Source: G016234445 sp964438865
GTDB lineage: Bacteria > Chloroflexota > Dehalococcoidia > Tepidiformales > Tepidiformaceae
Direction of reading: 5' to 3'
Assembly: GCA_964438865.1 (NCBI GenBank)
Contig: CAYTMI010000002.1
Coordinates: 186,001-250,000, forward strand
Length of the DNA stretch: 64,000 bases
In this document: positions 49,027-57,578 of the stretch, piece after piece
Layout: every line of letters starts with the position of its first letter
How positions within the stretch are numbered: position 1 is the first letter of the stretch
Translations under genes and position numbers: made by a program
The notes under the pieces: model-generated
The model's input: only the letters and a program-made list of their open reading frames with translations
Told to the model about the DNA's origin: nothing
Databases searched by the model: none

Positions 49027-50289
49027 CTACGTGCCCTCTTGCCAGCTCGTGAGGTAGCGCTTCTGTTCCTCGGTCAGGTAGTCGATCCGGACGCCCATAG
49101 CGTGGAGCTTGAGGCGCGCAATCTCCTCATCGATGTCGTCGGGGAGTTTGTAGACCTTGTTCTCGAGCTTCGAATGGTTAACGGCAATCCACTCGGCGCC
49201 GAGGGCCTGGTTCGCGAACGACATGTCCATGACGGCAGCGGGGTGGCCTTCGGCGGCAGCCAGGTTCACCAGCCGGCCTTCGCCGAGGACGAAGACCTTG
49301 CGGCCGTCCTGGAGCCAGTATTCCTCCACGTGGTCGCGGACGCGGCGCTTGCCTTCGCTCATCGCTTCGAGGGCGCGAAGGTTGATCTCGCTGTCGAAGT
49401 GGCCGCTGTTGGCCATGATCGCGCCGTCCTTCATCGCTTCCAGGTGCTGGCGGTCGATGACGTTGCAGTCGCCGGTGAGGGTGACGAAGAAATCGCCTTC
49501 GGTGGCGGCTTCGGCCATGGGCATGACGCGGTAGCCGTCCATGATCGCTTCGAGCGCCTTCACGGGGTCGACTTCGGTGACGATGACCTGGGCCCCGAGC
49601 CCGCGCGCCCGGCTGGCCACGCCGCGGCCGCACCAGCCGTAACCGGCGACGACGAAGTTCTTCCCGGCGAGGAGCACGTTGGTCGCGCGGATGATGCCGT
49701 CGATGGTGGACTGGCCGGTGCCGTAGCGATTGTCGAAAAGGTGCTTGGTGTCGGACTCGTTGATCGCGACGATGGGGTAGCCGAGGGCGCCGGCCGCGGC
49801 CATCGCCTTCAGGCGGACAACGCCTGTGGTGGTTTCTTCGGTGCCGCCGACCACGCCGGGGAGGAGGTCGCGGCGATCCTTGTGGAGGGTCGCTACTACG
49901 TCGGCGCCGTCGTCCATCGTCAGCTGGGGGCCATGTTCGAGGGACTGGTGGATGTGCCGGTAGTAGGTCTCGTTGTCTTCGCCGCAAATGGCGAAAACGG
50001 GGATGCCAAAGTCGTTGACGAGGGCCGCGGCCACGTCGTCCTGGGTCGAAAGCGGGTTGCTGGCGCAGATGCGGACGTCGGCGCCGCCGTCGCGGAGGGT
50101 GATGGCCAGGTTCGCGGTCTCGGTCGTGACGTGGAGACAGGCGGTCATCCGGATGCCCTGGAGCGGCTTGTCGCGGAGGAAGCGCTCGCGAATGAGCTTA
50201 AGGACGGGCATCTCGCGGGCGGCCCACTCGATCCGGAGGACGCCCGCGGGGGCGAGTTTGATGTCGGCGATGTCGCAGGGCACGGTCAT
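49027..50289 (-). CDS. ahcY: adenosylhomocysteinase
   Basis: 420 residues. It hydrolyses S-adenosylhomocysteine to homocysteine and adenosine. Key parts are MTACLHVTTETANLAITLRDGGADV, GVVGGTEETTTGVVRLKAM, the NAD loop VVAGYGWCGRGVASRARGLGAQVIVTEVDP, and the C-terminal KLENKVYKLPDDIDEEIARLKLHAMGVRIDYLTEEQKRYLTSWQEGT. It is the last gene of a minus-strand run; the 86-base gap upstream contains a hairpin (50322-50347). No SAH riboswitch core is visible. Confidence 0.97.
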   Translation of the reverse strand: MTVPCDIADIKLAPAGVLRIEWAAREMPVLKLIRERFLRDKPLQGIRMTACLHVTTETANLAITLRDGGADVRICASNPLSTQDDVAAALVNDFGIPVFAICGEDNETYYRHIHQSLEHGPQLTMDDGADVVATLHKDRRDLLPGVVGGTEETTTGVVRLKAMAAAGALGYPIVAINESDTKHLFDNRYGTGQSTIDGIIRATNVLLAGKNFVVAGYGWCGRGVASRARGLGAQVIVTEVDPVKALEAIMDGYRVMPMAEAATEGDFFVTLTGDCNVIDRQHLEAMKDGAIMANSGHFDSEINLRALEAMSEGKRRVRDHVEEYWLQDGRKVFVLGEGRLVNLAAAEGHPAAVMDMSFANQALGAEWIAVNHSKLENKVYKLPDDIDEEIARLKLHAMGVRIDYLTEEQKRYLTSWQEGT

Positions 50290-50375
50290 GATTCAGCAGC
50301 TCTCAGCAGTCAGAGGTAAGCAACCAGCGTCCGCGAGCGCGCTGGCTAAGTCAATCAGGGAACCGGCGTGCCCGC

Positions 50376-51287
50376 CTATCGTCTGAGGGAGACGAATGCC
50401 CCGTCGTACCGGCGGCCGCGAAGGTTGGCCCGGGCACGCCGGAGCCAGGCGCCCACGCCCGCCGGGTCCTTGCGAGCGGCGCTGGCCTCCAGCAACTGGC
50501 AGACTTCCTCGTAACCGAGCCGTTCATACGCGGCTACGGCCGCCCGGTTGGCGGGGTCGACGGTGAGGACGACGTCGTCGCAGAACTCGAAGAGGGCTTT
50601 CGTGACCGCGCTCGTGGCGGCAGTGGCGAATCCGCGGCCGCGGTACCCCGGGTGGGTGAAGACGTTCCCGACGACCGCGACCCGCTCCTGCGGGGAGACG
50701 ACGTGGGTGCCGGCGACGGCGACGAGCCTGCCCTCCACAACCACGCCCCGGTACTCGCCTGCGTCGATGTGCTCGGGGGCGTAGTAACTCGGGCCCGCTT
50801 CGGAGCTGTAGAGTCCGTTGATCTTGCGGATGTCGAGCCCGGTGAGGCGCACGGTCGAGACCCCAGACACGGGCTCGAACCGGCCGCGCTGCACTCCCAT
50901 GCGGATCATGACCTGGTGGCTGGCCAGCCGGTGGCTGGACCGGAGCGCGTCCAGGTGTTGGGGCTGGCAGGTGACGTAGGTCTGCGGCGGGCCGGGCTGA
51001 ATCGAGAGGACGGCGGCGACGGCATCGGGATCGCCCATGAGGAAGGTGGCCTCACCGAGCCCGCCGCGGCTGTGGAGGACGAGTCCCGTGCCCGTATCGC
51101 CCTTCGCCAGGAACCACTTCGTGCGCTCAGCAAGGCCGGGTTCGAGCTGGCCGAGGGCGTAGGCGGTGTACTCGATCCGGGGGGTGAGGAGCGCCCGGAT
51201 GCGGGAGACGTCGGCGAGGGGCTGGACCACATAGTCCAGCCGTTGGCGAGCAACCCCCTGCCAGCGGACGTCACGCTCGGCCATCAC
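50376..51287 (-). CDS. GNAT family N-acetyltransferase (two-domain)
   Basis: 303 residues. The C-terminal half contains the GNAT pattern VAVVGNVFTHPGYRGRGFATAATSAVTKALFEFCDDVVLTVDPANRAAVAAYERLGYEE, with the acetyl-CoA loop RGRGFAT. The N-terminal ~140 residues are a second, degenerate GNAT-like domain. It starts inside the PfkB stop (ATGA-type overlap of four bases), so it is translationally coupled to nucleoside-recycling genes; the substrate may be connected, but nothing in the sequence shows which. Confidence 0.8.
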   Translation of the reverse strand: MMAERDVRWQGVARQRLDYVVQPLADVSRIRALLTPRIEYTAYALGQLEPGLAERTKWFLAKGDTGTGLVLHSRGGLGEATFLMGDPDAVAAVLSIQPGPPQTYVTCQPQHLDALRSSHRLASHQVMIRMGVQRGRFEPVSGVSTVRLTGLDIRKINGLYSSEAGPSYYAPEHIDAGEYRGVVVEGRLVAVAGTHVVSPQERVAVVGNVFTHPGYRGRGFATAATSAVTKALFEFCDDVVLTVDPANRAAVAAYERLGYEEVCQLLEASAARKDPAGVGAWLRRARANLRGRRYDGAFVSLRR

Positions 51288-52195
51288 TCACCTACCTCGA
51301 AGTGGGTGAGCGCGCGGAATTCCCTGTAGCGGGAGTCGACTTCGGCGCGGGTGAGCGCGAGAAGCCGGGAGGGACCGAGCCCTTCGACCTGGAACGAGGC
51401 GACCGTGGACCCGTAGATAATCGCCTGGCGGATGGCGGCGGGAGTGACCGCCGCCACTGTGTCGAGGTAGCCCATGAAGCCGCCCGCAAATGCGTCCCCT
51501 GCCCCCGTCGGGTCAATCACTTCTTCCAGCGGGTAGCCGGCGGCGACGAAGTAGTCTTCGTCACTGACGAAAGCGGCGCCGTATTCGCCGAGCTTCACGA
51601 TGACGCCCTTTGGCCCGCCGGCGAGGAGGGCGCGGGCGGCGCGGGCGATGCTCGGGGTGCGCGCGAGTTCGCGGGCTTCGCTTTCGTTCAGGGAGACGAA
51701 GTCGGCGGCGCGAAAGGTGGCGTCAAGTTCGTCGCGGGCGCCGTCGATGAAGAACTTGATAGTGTCGACCATCGTCGCGCGGGGTGCCCGGAGGGCGTCG
51801 ATAAGCTGGCGCTGGATGACGGGGTCGCCCGCGGCGAGGAAGGCGGAGGTCGAATCCTCCCAGCCGGCGGGAAGCCGCGGCTGCCAGCCCGCGTTGACGC
51901 CAACTTCGGTGTAGATGGTGTCACGTGAGTTCATGTCGAAGTGATAGCGGCAGCCCCAGCGGCTGGTGACGCCGGGCTCGACCGTGAGGCCGGCGAGGTC
52001 GATGCGGCGGTCTTCGAACTTGCGGCGGTGCTCGTCCGGGAAGTCGGCGCCGACGGCCGCGAGCAGACGAACCTCGGTGAAGAGGCTGGCGGCAAGGGCG
52101 GCGCAGGTCGCAGAGCCGCCGAGCTCGCCGGAGACCTTCGCGAACGGCGTCTCGATTTCGTCGATGGCGACCCAGCCGGCGACGAGGAGCGTCAT
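51284..52195 (-). CDS. PfkB-family carbohydrate/nucleoside kinase
   Basis: 303 residues of ribokinase-like fold. The C-terminal catalytic motif is DPTGAGDAFAGGFMGYL, with the Asp base. The N-terminal LGGSATCAALAAS corresponds to the usual GG substrate loop. The substrate is not certain. Lying between ahcY and the MTA phosphorylase in a co-oriented, overlapping set, an adenosine- or methylthioribose-type kinase is a reasonable inference. It overlaps the MTAP gene by four bases and the GNAT gene by four bases. Confidence 0.88.
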   Translation of the reverse strand: MTLLVAGWVAIDEIETPFAKVSGELGGSATCAALAASLFTEVRLLAAVGADFPDEHRRKFEDRRIDLAGLTVEPGVTSRWGCRYHFDMNSRDTIYTEVGVNAGWQPRLPAGWEDSTSAFLAAGDPVIQRQLIDALRAPRATMVDTIKFFIDGARDELDATFRAADFVSLNESEARELARTPSIARAARALLAGGPKGVIVKLGEYGAAFVSDEDYFVAAGYPLEEVIDPTGAGDAFAGGFMGYLDTVAAVTPAAIRQAIIYGSTVASFQVEGLGPSRLLALTRAEVDSRYREFRALTHFEVGE

Positions 52196-53073
52196 TTCGC
52201 ACCGCCATTCAGTCGGCGAGCGAGGATGGGACCGAGCCGCCGCCGGGCCTCTTCGCCGATGGCGGCGGGCGCCGTCACGAGGGCGGCGTCAAGCGTCGTC
52301 CCGCAGTTGCACGCGCTCTGGAGGCCGAGCATCCCAACGAGGCTGCGGACCGAGTCCTGGCCGCGGCGCACGTTCTCCCGGAGCACGCCGAAGACGGTCG
52401 CGGCATCCACGTCTCCGTGGCCGGTGTGCCAGGAGTCGTAGTCGGTGACGGTCGCGATAGTGGCGTAGCAAAGCTCGGCTTCGCGGGCGAGCTTCGCCTC
52501 GGGCAGGGCCGTCATCCCGACGACGCTCGCGCCCCAGGCCCGGTACAGCTCGCTCTCGGCGCGGGTGCCGAAGGCGGGGCCTTCGATGACAACGTAGGCG
52601 CCGCCGTCGTGGGTGACGGCGTCCGAAGCCTCGCCCGCGTCGATCGCGAGCCGCCGCAGCGCAGGACAAAAGGGGTCGCCCATGCCGATGTGGGCAACGA
52701 CGCCGTCACCGAAGAACGTCGGGGGCCGGCGGCCCGTGGTCCGGTCGATGAGCTGGTCGGGGACGACAAAGTCCCGGGGGCGGTAGTCTTCGCGCAGGCT
52801 TCCCACGGCAGAGACGGCGAGCACGCGCTCCACCCCCAGAGACTTGAGCGCCCAGAAGTTGGCGCGCTGGGGCAGTTCCGAAGGGAGCAGGCTGTGGTGC
52901 CGCCCGTGGCGAGCGAGAAAGGCGACGCGGCGGCCTTCGAGCGTCCCGACCTGGATGCTGTCGCTGGGTGGGCCGAAGGGGGTATCGACAGCGATTTCGT
53001 CGACATCCAGAAGCCCCGGCATCTCGTAGAAGCCGGACCCACCAAGGACCGCGAGGTCGACCGCTGGGCGCAC
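52192..53073 (-). CDS. mtnP: S-methyl-5'-thioadenosine phosphorylase family protein
   Basis: 293 residues. The family N-terminus AVLGGSGFYEMPGLLD, then FLARHGRHHSLLPSELPQRANFWALKSLGVERVLAVSAVGSL, and the C-terminal signature VVGMTALPEAKLAREAELCYATIATVTDYDSWH. It splits methylthioadenosine with phosphate into adenine and methylthioribose-1-P. A related methylthioinosine or PNP specificity cannot be excluded without the binding-site comparison. It lies between mtnA (32-base gap) and the PfkB kinase (four-base overlap). The symbol is given for the family; specificity is inference. Confidence 0.88.
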   Translation of the reverse strand: MRPAVDLAVLGGSGFYEMPGLLDVDEIAVDTPFGPPSDSIQVGTLEGRRVAFLARHGRHHSLLPSELPQRANFWALKSLGVERVLAVSAVGSLREDYRPRDFVVPDQLIDRTTGRRPPTFFGDGVVAHIGMGDPFCPALRRLAIDAGEASDAVTHDGGAYVVIEGPAFGTRAESELYRAWGASVVGMTALPEAKLAREAELCYATIATVTDYDSWHTGHGDVDAATVFGVLRENVRRGQDSVRSLVGMLGLQSACNCGTTLDAALVTAPAAIGEEARRRLGPILARRLNGGAK

Positions 53074-53105
53074 GCGAATCCTCCTCCCTTGCGGGTATTG
53101 TCAGT

Positions 53106-54149
53106 TTACCGGGTGCGGTGTTCTTCTGGCGCGTCCTCCAGCGCTGCGATCGATTCGGCGTAGGGCGCCCGGGCGACGGCGCGTTCGCTGACGATGGCGG
53201 TGATGAGCGCGGCCGGGGTGACATCGAAGGCCGGGTTGAAGGCACGGATGCCCGCCGGCGACCAGCGAACGCCGGCAAACCCGCCTACTTCGGCTTCGGC
53301 GCGGAACTCGATGGGGATGGCGGACCCATCCGGGCAGGCGGGGTCGAAGGTGGTGGACGGGGCGACAATGTAGAAGGGGACGCCGTGCCGGGCGGCAGCG
53401 AGCGCCAGCCCATAGGTGCCCACCTTGTTGGCGGTGTCGCCGTTGGCGGCTATGCGGTCCGCGCCGGTGATGACGGCCTGCACGCGCCCGGAGGCGATGA
53501 GCGAGGCGGCGGCGGTGTCGGGCAGGAGCGTCGAGGGGATGCCCAGCTTCGTCAGTTCCCACATGGTCAGCCTCGCGCCCTGGAGCAGCGGGCGCGTCTC
53601 CGTCGCGTAGCAGTGCGACAGGATCCCGGCTTCGTGGGCCACGCGAATCACGCCGAGGGCGGTGCCGATGCCGCCCGTCGCGAGGGCGCCAGTGTTGCAG
53701 TGGGTGAGGACGGCATCTCCGCGGTGGAGCAAGGAGACGCCGAGCGCGGCCATCGCGCGATCCTCGCTGGCGCGTTGCCGGGCAAAGTCGGCGGCGAAGT
53801 GCCAAAGCGCTCCGGCAGGTTCAGTGCCTGCCTCCGCAGCCACGTCGAGGGCGCGATTCACCCCTTTCGCGAGGTCCGCGGCCGTGGGCCGGGTGGCGAT
53901 GATGGCCTCGGCAGCGTCCTGGAGCGTGGACGCGGTCGAACCGGGGACGGATGCTTCGACGGCCATCCCATAGGCCCCGATCAGGCCGAGGAGCGGCGCT
54001 CCCCGCACGCGCAGCGACCGGATGGCTTCGCAGACGGCATCGACGCCGGAGAGATGGACGTAGCGCTCGACGTCGGGGAGGAGCGTTTGGTCCAGCACCT
54101 CCAGCCGGCGGCCGGGAAGGACGCGCAACGGTTCGACTTCGGCAGCCAC
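53106..54149 (-). CDS. mtnA: methylthioribose-1-phosphate isomerase
   Basis: 347 residues, eIF2B-like fold. It isomerises methylthioribose-1-P to methylthioribulose-1-P. The catalytic Cys is in LTHCNTGALATGGIGTALGVI and the catalytic Asp in ITGADRIAANGDTANKVGTYGLALAARHGVPFYIVAPSTTFDP. The LRVRGAPLLG segment is also typical. It is followed by the phosphorylase that makes its substrate, a self-consistent step of methionine salvage or the MTA-isoprenoid shunt. No mtnB/C/D/K is in this window. The preceding MarR gene is 17 bases away. Confidence 0.93.
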   Translation of the reverse strand: MAAEVEPLRVLPGRRLEVLDQTLLPDVERYVHLSGVDAVCEAIRSLRVRGAPLLGLIGAYGMAVEASVPGSTASTLQDAAEAIIATRPTAADLAKGVNRALDVAAEAGTEPAGALWHFAADFARQRASEDRAMAALGVSLLHRGDAVLTHCNTGALATGGIGTALGVIRVAHEAGILSHCYATETRPLLQGARLTMWELTKLGIPSTLLPDTAAASLIASGRVQAVITGADRIAANGDTANKVGTYGLALAAARHGVPFYIVAPSTTFDPACPDGSAIPIEFRAEAEVGGFAGVRWSPAGIRAFNPAFDVTPAALITAIVSERAVARAPYAESIAALEDAPEEHRTR

Positions 54150-54166
54150 CCGGGAAGTGTAGCCGG

Positions 54167-54613
54167 TTAGTTGTCGCCAGATGAGTCGATCGACGCATCC
54201 ACCGACTCGATGTCGCGCGTGACCGCCGGCAGCCGCGTTGGTTCGACGCCCGCGAAGAGGGTCGACACCTGGCGAAGGAGGGTTTCCTCCGCGGCGGCGG
54301 CGAGCTTCCTGCCGCTGTCGGTGAGTTCGAGGCGAACAGCCCGGCGGTCGTTCATATCCCGGAACCTGTGGACGTGCCCGGCCCGTTCGAGGCGGTCGAG
54401 GACGCCGGTGACGGTCTGGGATTGCTGGCTGAGGAAGGTCGCGACCAGGTTCGGCTGGGGCCGGTCGAAGGAACCGATCGCCACGAGCGTGAGCGCCTGG
54501 ATGAAGGTTACGTCGTGGGCGCGCAGCAAACGGCGGTCGAGCTGCCGCACCAGGGCGTTCGTTGTCCGGTAGAGCCCCATCGCGAGCTGGAGTTCAGGTG
54601 TGTTGGCTTCCAT
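54167..54613 (-). CDS. MarR family transcriptional regulator
   Basis: 148 residues. Helix-rich winged-helix repressor: LVRQLDRRLLRAHDVTFIQALTLVAIGSFDRPQPNLVATFLSQQSQTVTGVLDRLERAGHVHRFRDMNDRRAVRLELTDSGRKLAAAAEE is the standard MarR layout with the recognition helix QSQTVTGVLDRLE and the wing DMNDRRAV. It precedes mtnA by 17 bases, so it may control the salvage set or the LLM gene upstream. No operator could be identified with confidence. Confidence 0.88.
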   Translation of the reverse strand: MEANTPELQLAMGLYRTTNALVRQLDRRLLRAHDVTFIQALTLVAIGSFDRPQPNLVATFLSQQSQTVTGVLDRLERAGHVHRFRDMNDRRAVRLELTDSGRKLAAAAEETLLRQVSTLFAGVEPTRLPAVTRDIESVDASIDSSGDN

Positions 54614-54697
54614 TGGTCACCGCTCCCCGGGGCACGAGTCTTTTCGCGCCGCTTTGTGCCCCTGCCAGTACAGCATACGAAACTCAGGCGATATTCG

Positions 54698-55726
54698 CTA
54701 CCGGAATGCGTGGAATCGCGCGAGTACGTGCCGGGCGAACAGTTCGATGGACTCGTACGTCTCCCTCGGCGCCATTCCCGGGGGGATGCCCCACCAGTAG
54801 AGGTTCGTCACCGGAAGTTCCCGCACCACCCGCTCGATGATCTCCACGGCCCGGGCGGGCGTGACGACGATGTCGGGCGTCCGCGCGCGAATCTCTTCCG
54901 CGGAAGTGGGGATGGCGTCGAAGAGGCCCATCCCGGCTTCGGTGAACCACTTCGCATAGTTCTGCGCCCGGTGGAGGAGGTGGGGGGCGGCCTTCGCCCA
55001 GGCGGCGTCAGGGTCCTCGGCGATGAGCGCCCAGGGAAGGCTGAGGGCGATGCGGCGGGGGGCCGCCTGCTTACCCTGCTTCTCCAGTTCGTCGAGGTAG
55101 GCGGGGATGACGTTCGCGGCGGCAAGGAGGCCGTCGCCGATGCGCCCGGCCCGGCGGATGGCAGCCTCGGCGAAGCCACCCATCCAGAGGGGCATCGGGT
55201 CCTGCACGGGTTTCGGCGTGACATCGACGTTTTCGTAGCGGTAATAACGCCCTTCGAAGCTGAATGGGCCCAGCGCCCAGGCCCGGCGAATGACCTCGAC
55301 TGCCTCGTCCATGCGGCGGGCGCGCGTGCGGCGGTCGATGCCGAAGCCAGCGAACTCCTCACCCTTGTAGCCGCCAGCCACACCGAGGTCCAGCCGGCCG
55401 CCGCTGATGGCGTCGACGGTAGCGGCGTCCTCGGCAACGCGGAGCGGGTCGTGGAGGGGGAGCAGGAGGACGTTGGTGCCCATGCGGACGCGCGTGGTGC
55501 GGGCGGCGATTGCGGCGCAAATGGGGAGGAGCGAGGGCGAGTAGCCGTCGTCGATGAAGTGGTGCTCGCTGGTCCAGATGTCGTCGAAGCCGAGGGTCTC
55601 GGCATAGGCGATGTGGTCGAGGGTGGCGGCGTAGAGGTCGCTCCAGGGGCGGCGCCACGGGCCCGGGTTACGGAAGTCGTACCAAACGCCGAAGCGGATT
55701 TCGCGTCCATCAATCAGTGCCGGCAT
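54698..55726 (-). CDS. LLM-class flavin-dependent oxidoreductase
   Basis: 342 residues of the luciferase-like monooxygenase superfamily. IAYAETLGFDDIWTSEHHFIDDGYSPSLLPICAAIAARTTRVRMGTNVLLLPLHDPLRVAEDAATVDAISGGRLDLGVAGGYKGEEF is the usual barrel segment. It would be FMN- or F420-dependent and its substrate cannot be assigned. Its first bases overlap the end of apt by 17. A second, partial LLM gene lies at the left edge of the window. Confidence 0.9.
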   Translation of the reverse strand: MPALIDGREIRFGVWYDFRNPGPWRRPWSDLYAATLDHIAYAETLGFDDIWTSEHHFIDDGYSPSLLPICAAIAARTTRVRMGTNVLLLPLHDPLRVAEDAATVDAISGGRLDLGVAGGYKGEEFAGFGIDRRTRARRMDEAVEVIRRAWALGPFSFEGRYYRYENVDVTPKPVQDPMPLWMGGFAEAAIRRAGRIGDGLLAAANVIPAYLDELEKQGKQAAPRRIALSLPWALIAEDPDAAWAKAAPHLLHRAQNYAKWFTEAGMGLFDAIPTSAEEIRARTPDIVVTPARAVEIIERVVRELPVTNLYWWGIPPGMAPRETYESIELFARHVLARFHAFR

Positions 55727-56249
55727 CTGCTGCCTCCTGGTACTGGACGACGCTGAAGACGTCGTAGCCGTTCAGTTCCGCACGGCCGGCGAGGTCACGG
55801 AGTTCGACGACGAAGCCGAAGCCCGCCACGGTCCCGCGGATCAACTCCACCAGCTTGGCCGCTGCCCGGGCGGTCCCGCCAGTAGCAAGGAGGTCATCGA
55901 CGATGTAGGCGCGGGTCCCCGGGGCGAAGGCGTCTTCGTGGATGTCGAGCTGGTTGGTGCCGTATTCAAGCGAGTATTCGACGGACATGCGCGCGGCCGG
56001 GAGCTTGCCGGGCTTGCGGACGGGCACGAAGGGCAGCTCCATGCGGTTCGCCAGCGGCGCCCCGAAGAGAAAGCCGCGCGACTCGATGCCGACGATCGCG
56101 CCGGGGCGGCGGCGCTCTGCGTCTTCCTGGAGCGCGTCGAGGACGAACGCGAAGGCGGCCGGGTGGGAGAGCAGCGGCGTGATGTCGCGAAAAAGGATCC
56201 CCGGTTGAGGGAAGTCCGGGACGTCGCGGATGAGAGGTTTCAAGTCCAC
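55710..56249 (-). CDS. apt: adenine phosphoribosyltransferase
   Basis: 179 residues. It makes AMP from adenine and PRPP. It has IRDVPDFPQPGILFRDITPLLS at the N-terminus, GIESRGFLFGAPLANRM, the flexible-loop region ARMSVEYSLEYGTNQLDIHEDAF, and the PRPP loop AYIVDDLLATGGTARAA. The start GTG 56249 is inferred from the N-terminal family pattern. It lies near the phosphorylase that releases adenine. Confidence 0.95.
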   Translation of the reverse strand: MDLKPLIRDVPDFPQPGILFRDITPLLSHPAAFAFVLDALQEDAERRRPGAIVGIESRGFLFGAPLANRMELPFVPVRKPGKLPAARMSVEYSLEYGTNQLDIHEDAFAPGTRAYIVDDLLATGGTARAAAKLVELIRGTVAGFGFVVELRDLAGRAELNGYDVFSVVQYQEAADAGTD

Positions 56250-56269
56250 GGCCCGGATTCTACCCGAAA

Positions 56270-56310
56270 CGTCCCCTCCCACGGCGGGTCGCTGCCCGGG
56301 GGAGGGGACG
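56270..56310 (-). terminator. strong hairpin after the DUF1501 gene
   Basis: GTCCCCTCCC (56271-56280) pairs with GGGAGGGGAC (56300-56309), ten GC-rich pairs with a 19-base loop. On the minus strand it lies directly after the stop of the gene ending at 56320 and is followed by GTTTCGGG, a weak U-tract. It separates that gene from apt. Confidence 0.55.
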
Positions 56311-56319
56311 GGAGGGAAG

Positions 56320-57567
56320 TCAGGCGGCGCCGAGGAAGCTGAGCTGGGGCCATTGCTGGCCGAGGAGGATATCCGCCGGGGTGCCGAGCCAGCGTTCGAT
56401 GACGGTGGCGTAGACGGAGCGGAAGTCGGTGGTGTAGGCGAGATTGCCGTTGTCGATGAGCTGGCTGAGCTTTGGCGCCTCACCGTAGAGGCCCTTCCGC
56501 ACCTGGGCGCCAAGGGTGAAGACCTGGCTCGCCGAACCGTGGTCGGTGCCGCCGTTGCCGTTCTCCTGGACCCGGCGGCCGAATTCGCTCCAGGTCATGA
56601 CGAGGACGTCGTTGGCCTTGCCCTGGGCTTCGAGGTCCTGGTAGAAGGCGGTCAGGCCCTGGTCGAGCGTCTCCATGAGGTCGTCGTGTTCGGCCTGCTG
56701 GTTGTTGTGGGTGTCGAAGCCGCCGAGGGTGATGTGTCCCACGCGCATGCCGAGGTTCCCGACAATCGTCTCTGCGAGCAGGGAGAGGCCGGAGCCGAAG
56801 GACGTCTTCGGGTAAGTGACGGCGGGCTTGTAGGTCTGGGCCGCCTGAGCGAGGAGGCGCGATGATTCGACCGCGCTCTCGGCCGTGGTTTCGAGCAACA
56901 CGCCGTAGGGTGAGTTGCCCGGGTACTGCTCGTAGAGCTTCATCACAGTCGCGGTGCGGGGGTCGTTGGCGGCGGCGGGTTTCCCGGCGACCTTGAACCC
57001 ATAGTCCGTGGGGTCGGCGACAGAGGGGATAGAGATCGTCTCCGTCCGCATCTCCGGTGGGGTGGAACTGCCGACGTTGAACCCGAGGAAGGGGTCGTGC
57101 TGTTCGCTTTCGAGCTTCTCCAGGGTGCGGCCGAGCCAGCCGTCCTGGAGCGCCCCTTTGGGGTCGCCAGACTGCCAGATGGCCATGGACTTGAAGTGAC
57201 TGTAGTTCTGTTCCGGGTAGCCGACGCCCTGGACCACGGCCATGTGGCCCTTGTCCCAGAGACCCTTGAGGCCGGTGAGCTTCGGGTGGAGGAAGAAGCC
57301 GTCCTGGAGGGGCAGGGCAAGCTCTTCGTTCACGCCAAGGACCTTGCGGGCCGACTTGTAGTTGGGGTCGGTCGCGGGGATGACGGTGGCGAGGCCGTCG
57401 TTGCCGCCCGCAAGCTGGACGACGACGAGGATCTTGCCGTTGTTGGGGGCGACGTAGGCCGGGTTCTGCTGGGCGAAAGCGAGGCTGCCCTTGAGCAGCG
57501 AGTTCGCGGTGGTCCCGATGCTGACGAGGGCGACGCCGCCCTTGACGAAGTCTCTGCGTGAAAGCAT
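56320..57567 (-). CDS. DUF1501 domain secreted protein (twin-arginine-type)
   Basis: 415 residues. The N-terminus MLSRRDFVKGGVALVSIGTTANSLLKGSLAFAQ has the twin-arginine motif S-R-R-D-F, so it is exported folded. The body has KILVVVQLAGGNDGLATVIP, NYSHFKSMAIWQSGDP and ITLGGFDTHNNQQAEHDDL, and near the end MTWSEFGRRVQENGNGGTDHGSASQVFTLG, all signatures of the DUF1501 (sulfatase/phosphatase-like fold) family. It normally pairs with DUF1800. The function is not established. The DUF1800 gene lies 11 bases upstream. Confidence 0.92.
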   Translation of the reverse strand: MLSRRDFVKGGVALVSIGTTANSLLKGSLAFAQQNPAYVAPNNGKILVVVQLAGGNDGLATVIPATDPNYKSARKVLGVNEELALPLQDGFFLHPKLTGLKGLWDKGHMAVVQGVGYPEQNYSHFKSMAIWQSGDPKGALQDGWLGRTLEKLESEQHDPFLGFNVGSSTPPEMRTETISIPSVADPTDYGFKVAGKPAAANDPRTATVMKLYEQYPGNSPYGVLLETTAESAVESSRLLAQAAQTYKPAVTYPKTSFGSGLSLLAETIVGNLGMRVGHITLGGFDTHNNQQAEHDDLMETLDQGLTAFYQDLEAQGKANDVLVMTWSEFGRRVQENGNGGTDHGSASQVFTLGAQVRKGLYGEAPKLSQLIDNGNLAYTTDFRSVYATVIERWLGTPADILLGQQWPQLSFLGAA

Positions 57568-57578
57568 GGCGCTCCTCC

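Noticed and set aside
50290..50375. SAH riboswitch upstream of ahcY
   Set aside because: Only a simple AGCCAGCG/CGCTGGTT hairpin is present; the conserved SAH core is not recognisable.
54614..54697. Operator for the MarR protein
   Set aside because: Short inverted patches exist between the LLM and MarR genes but none forms a convincing palindrome of the expected length.
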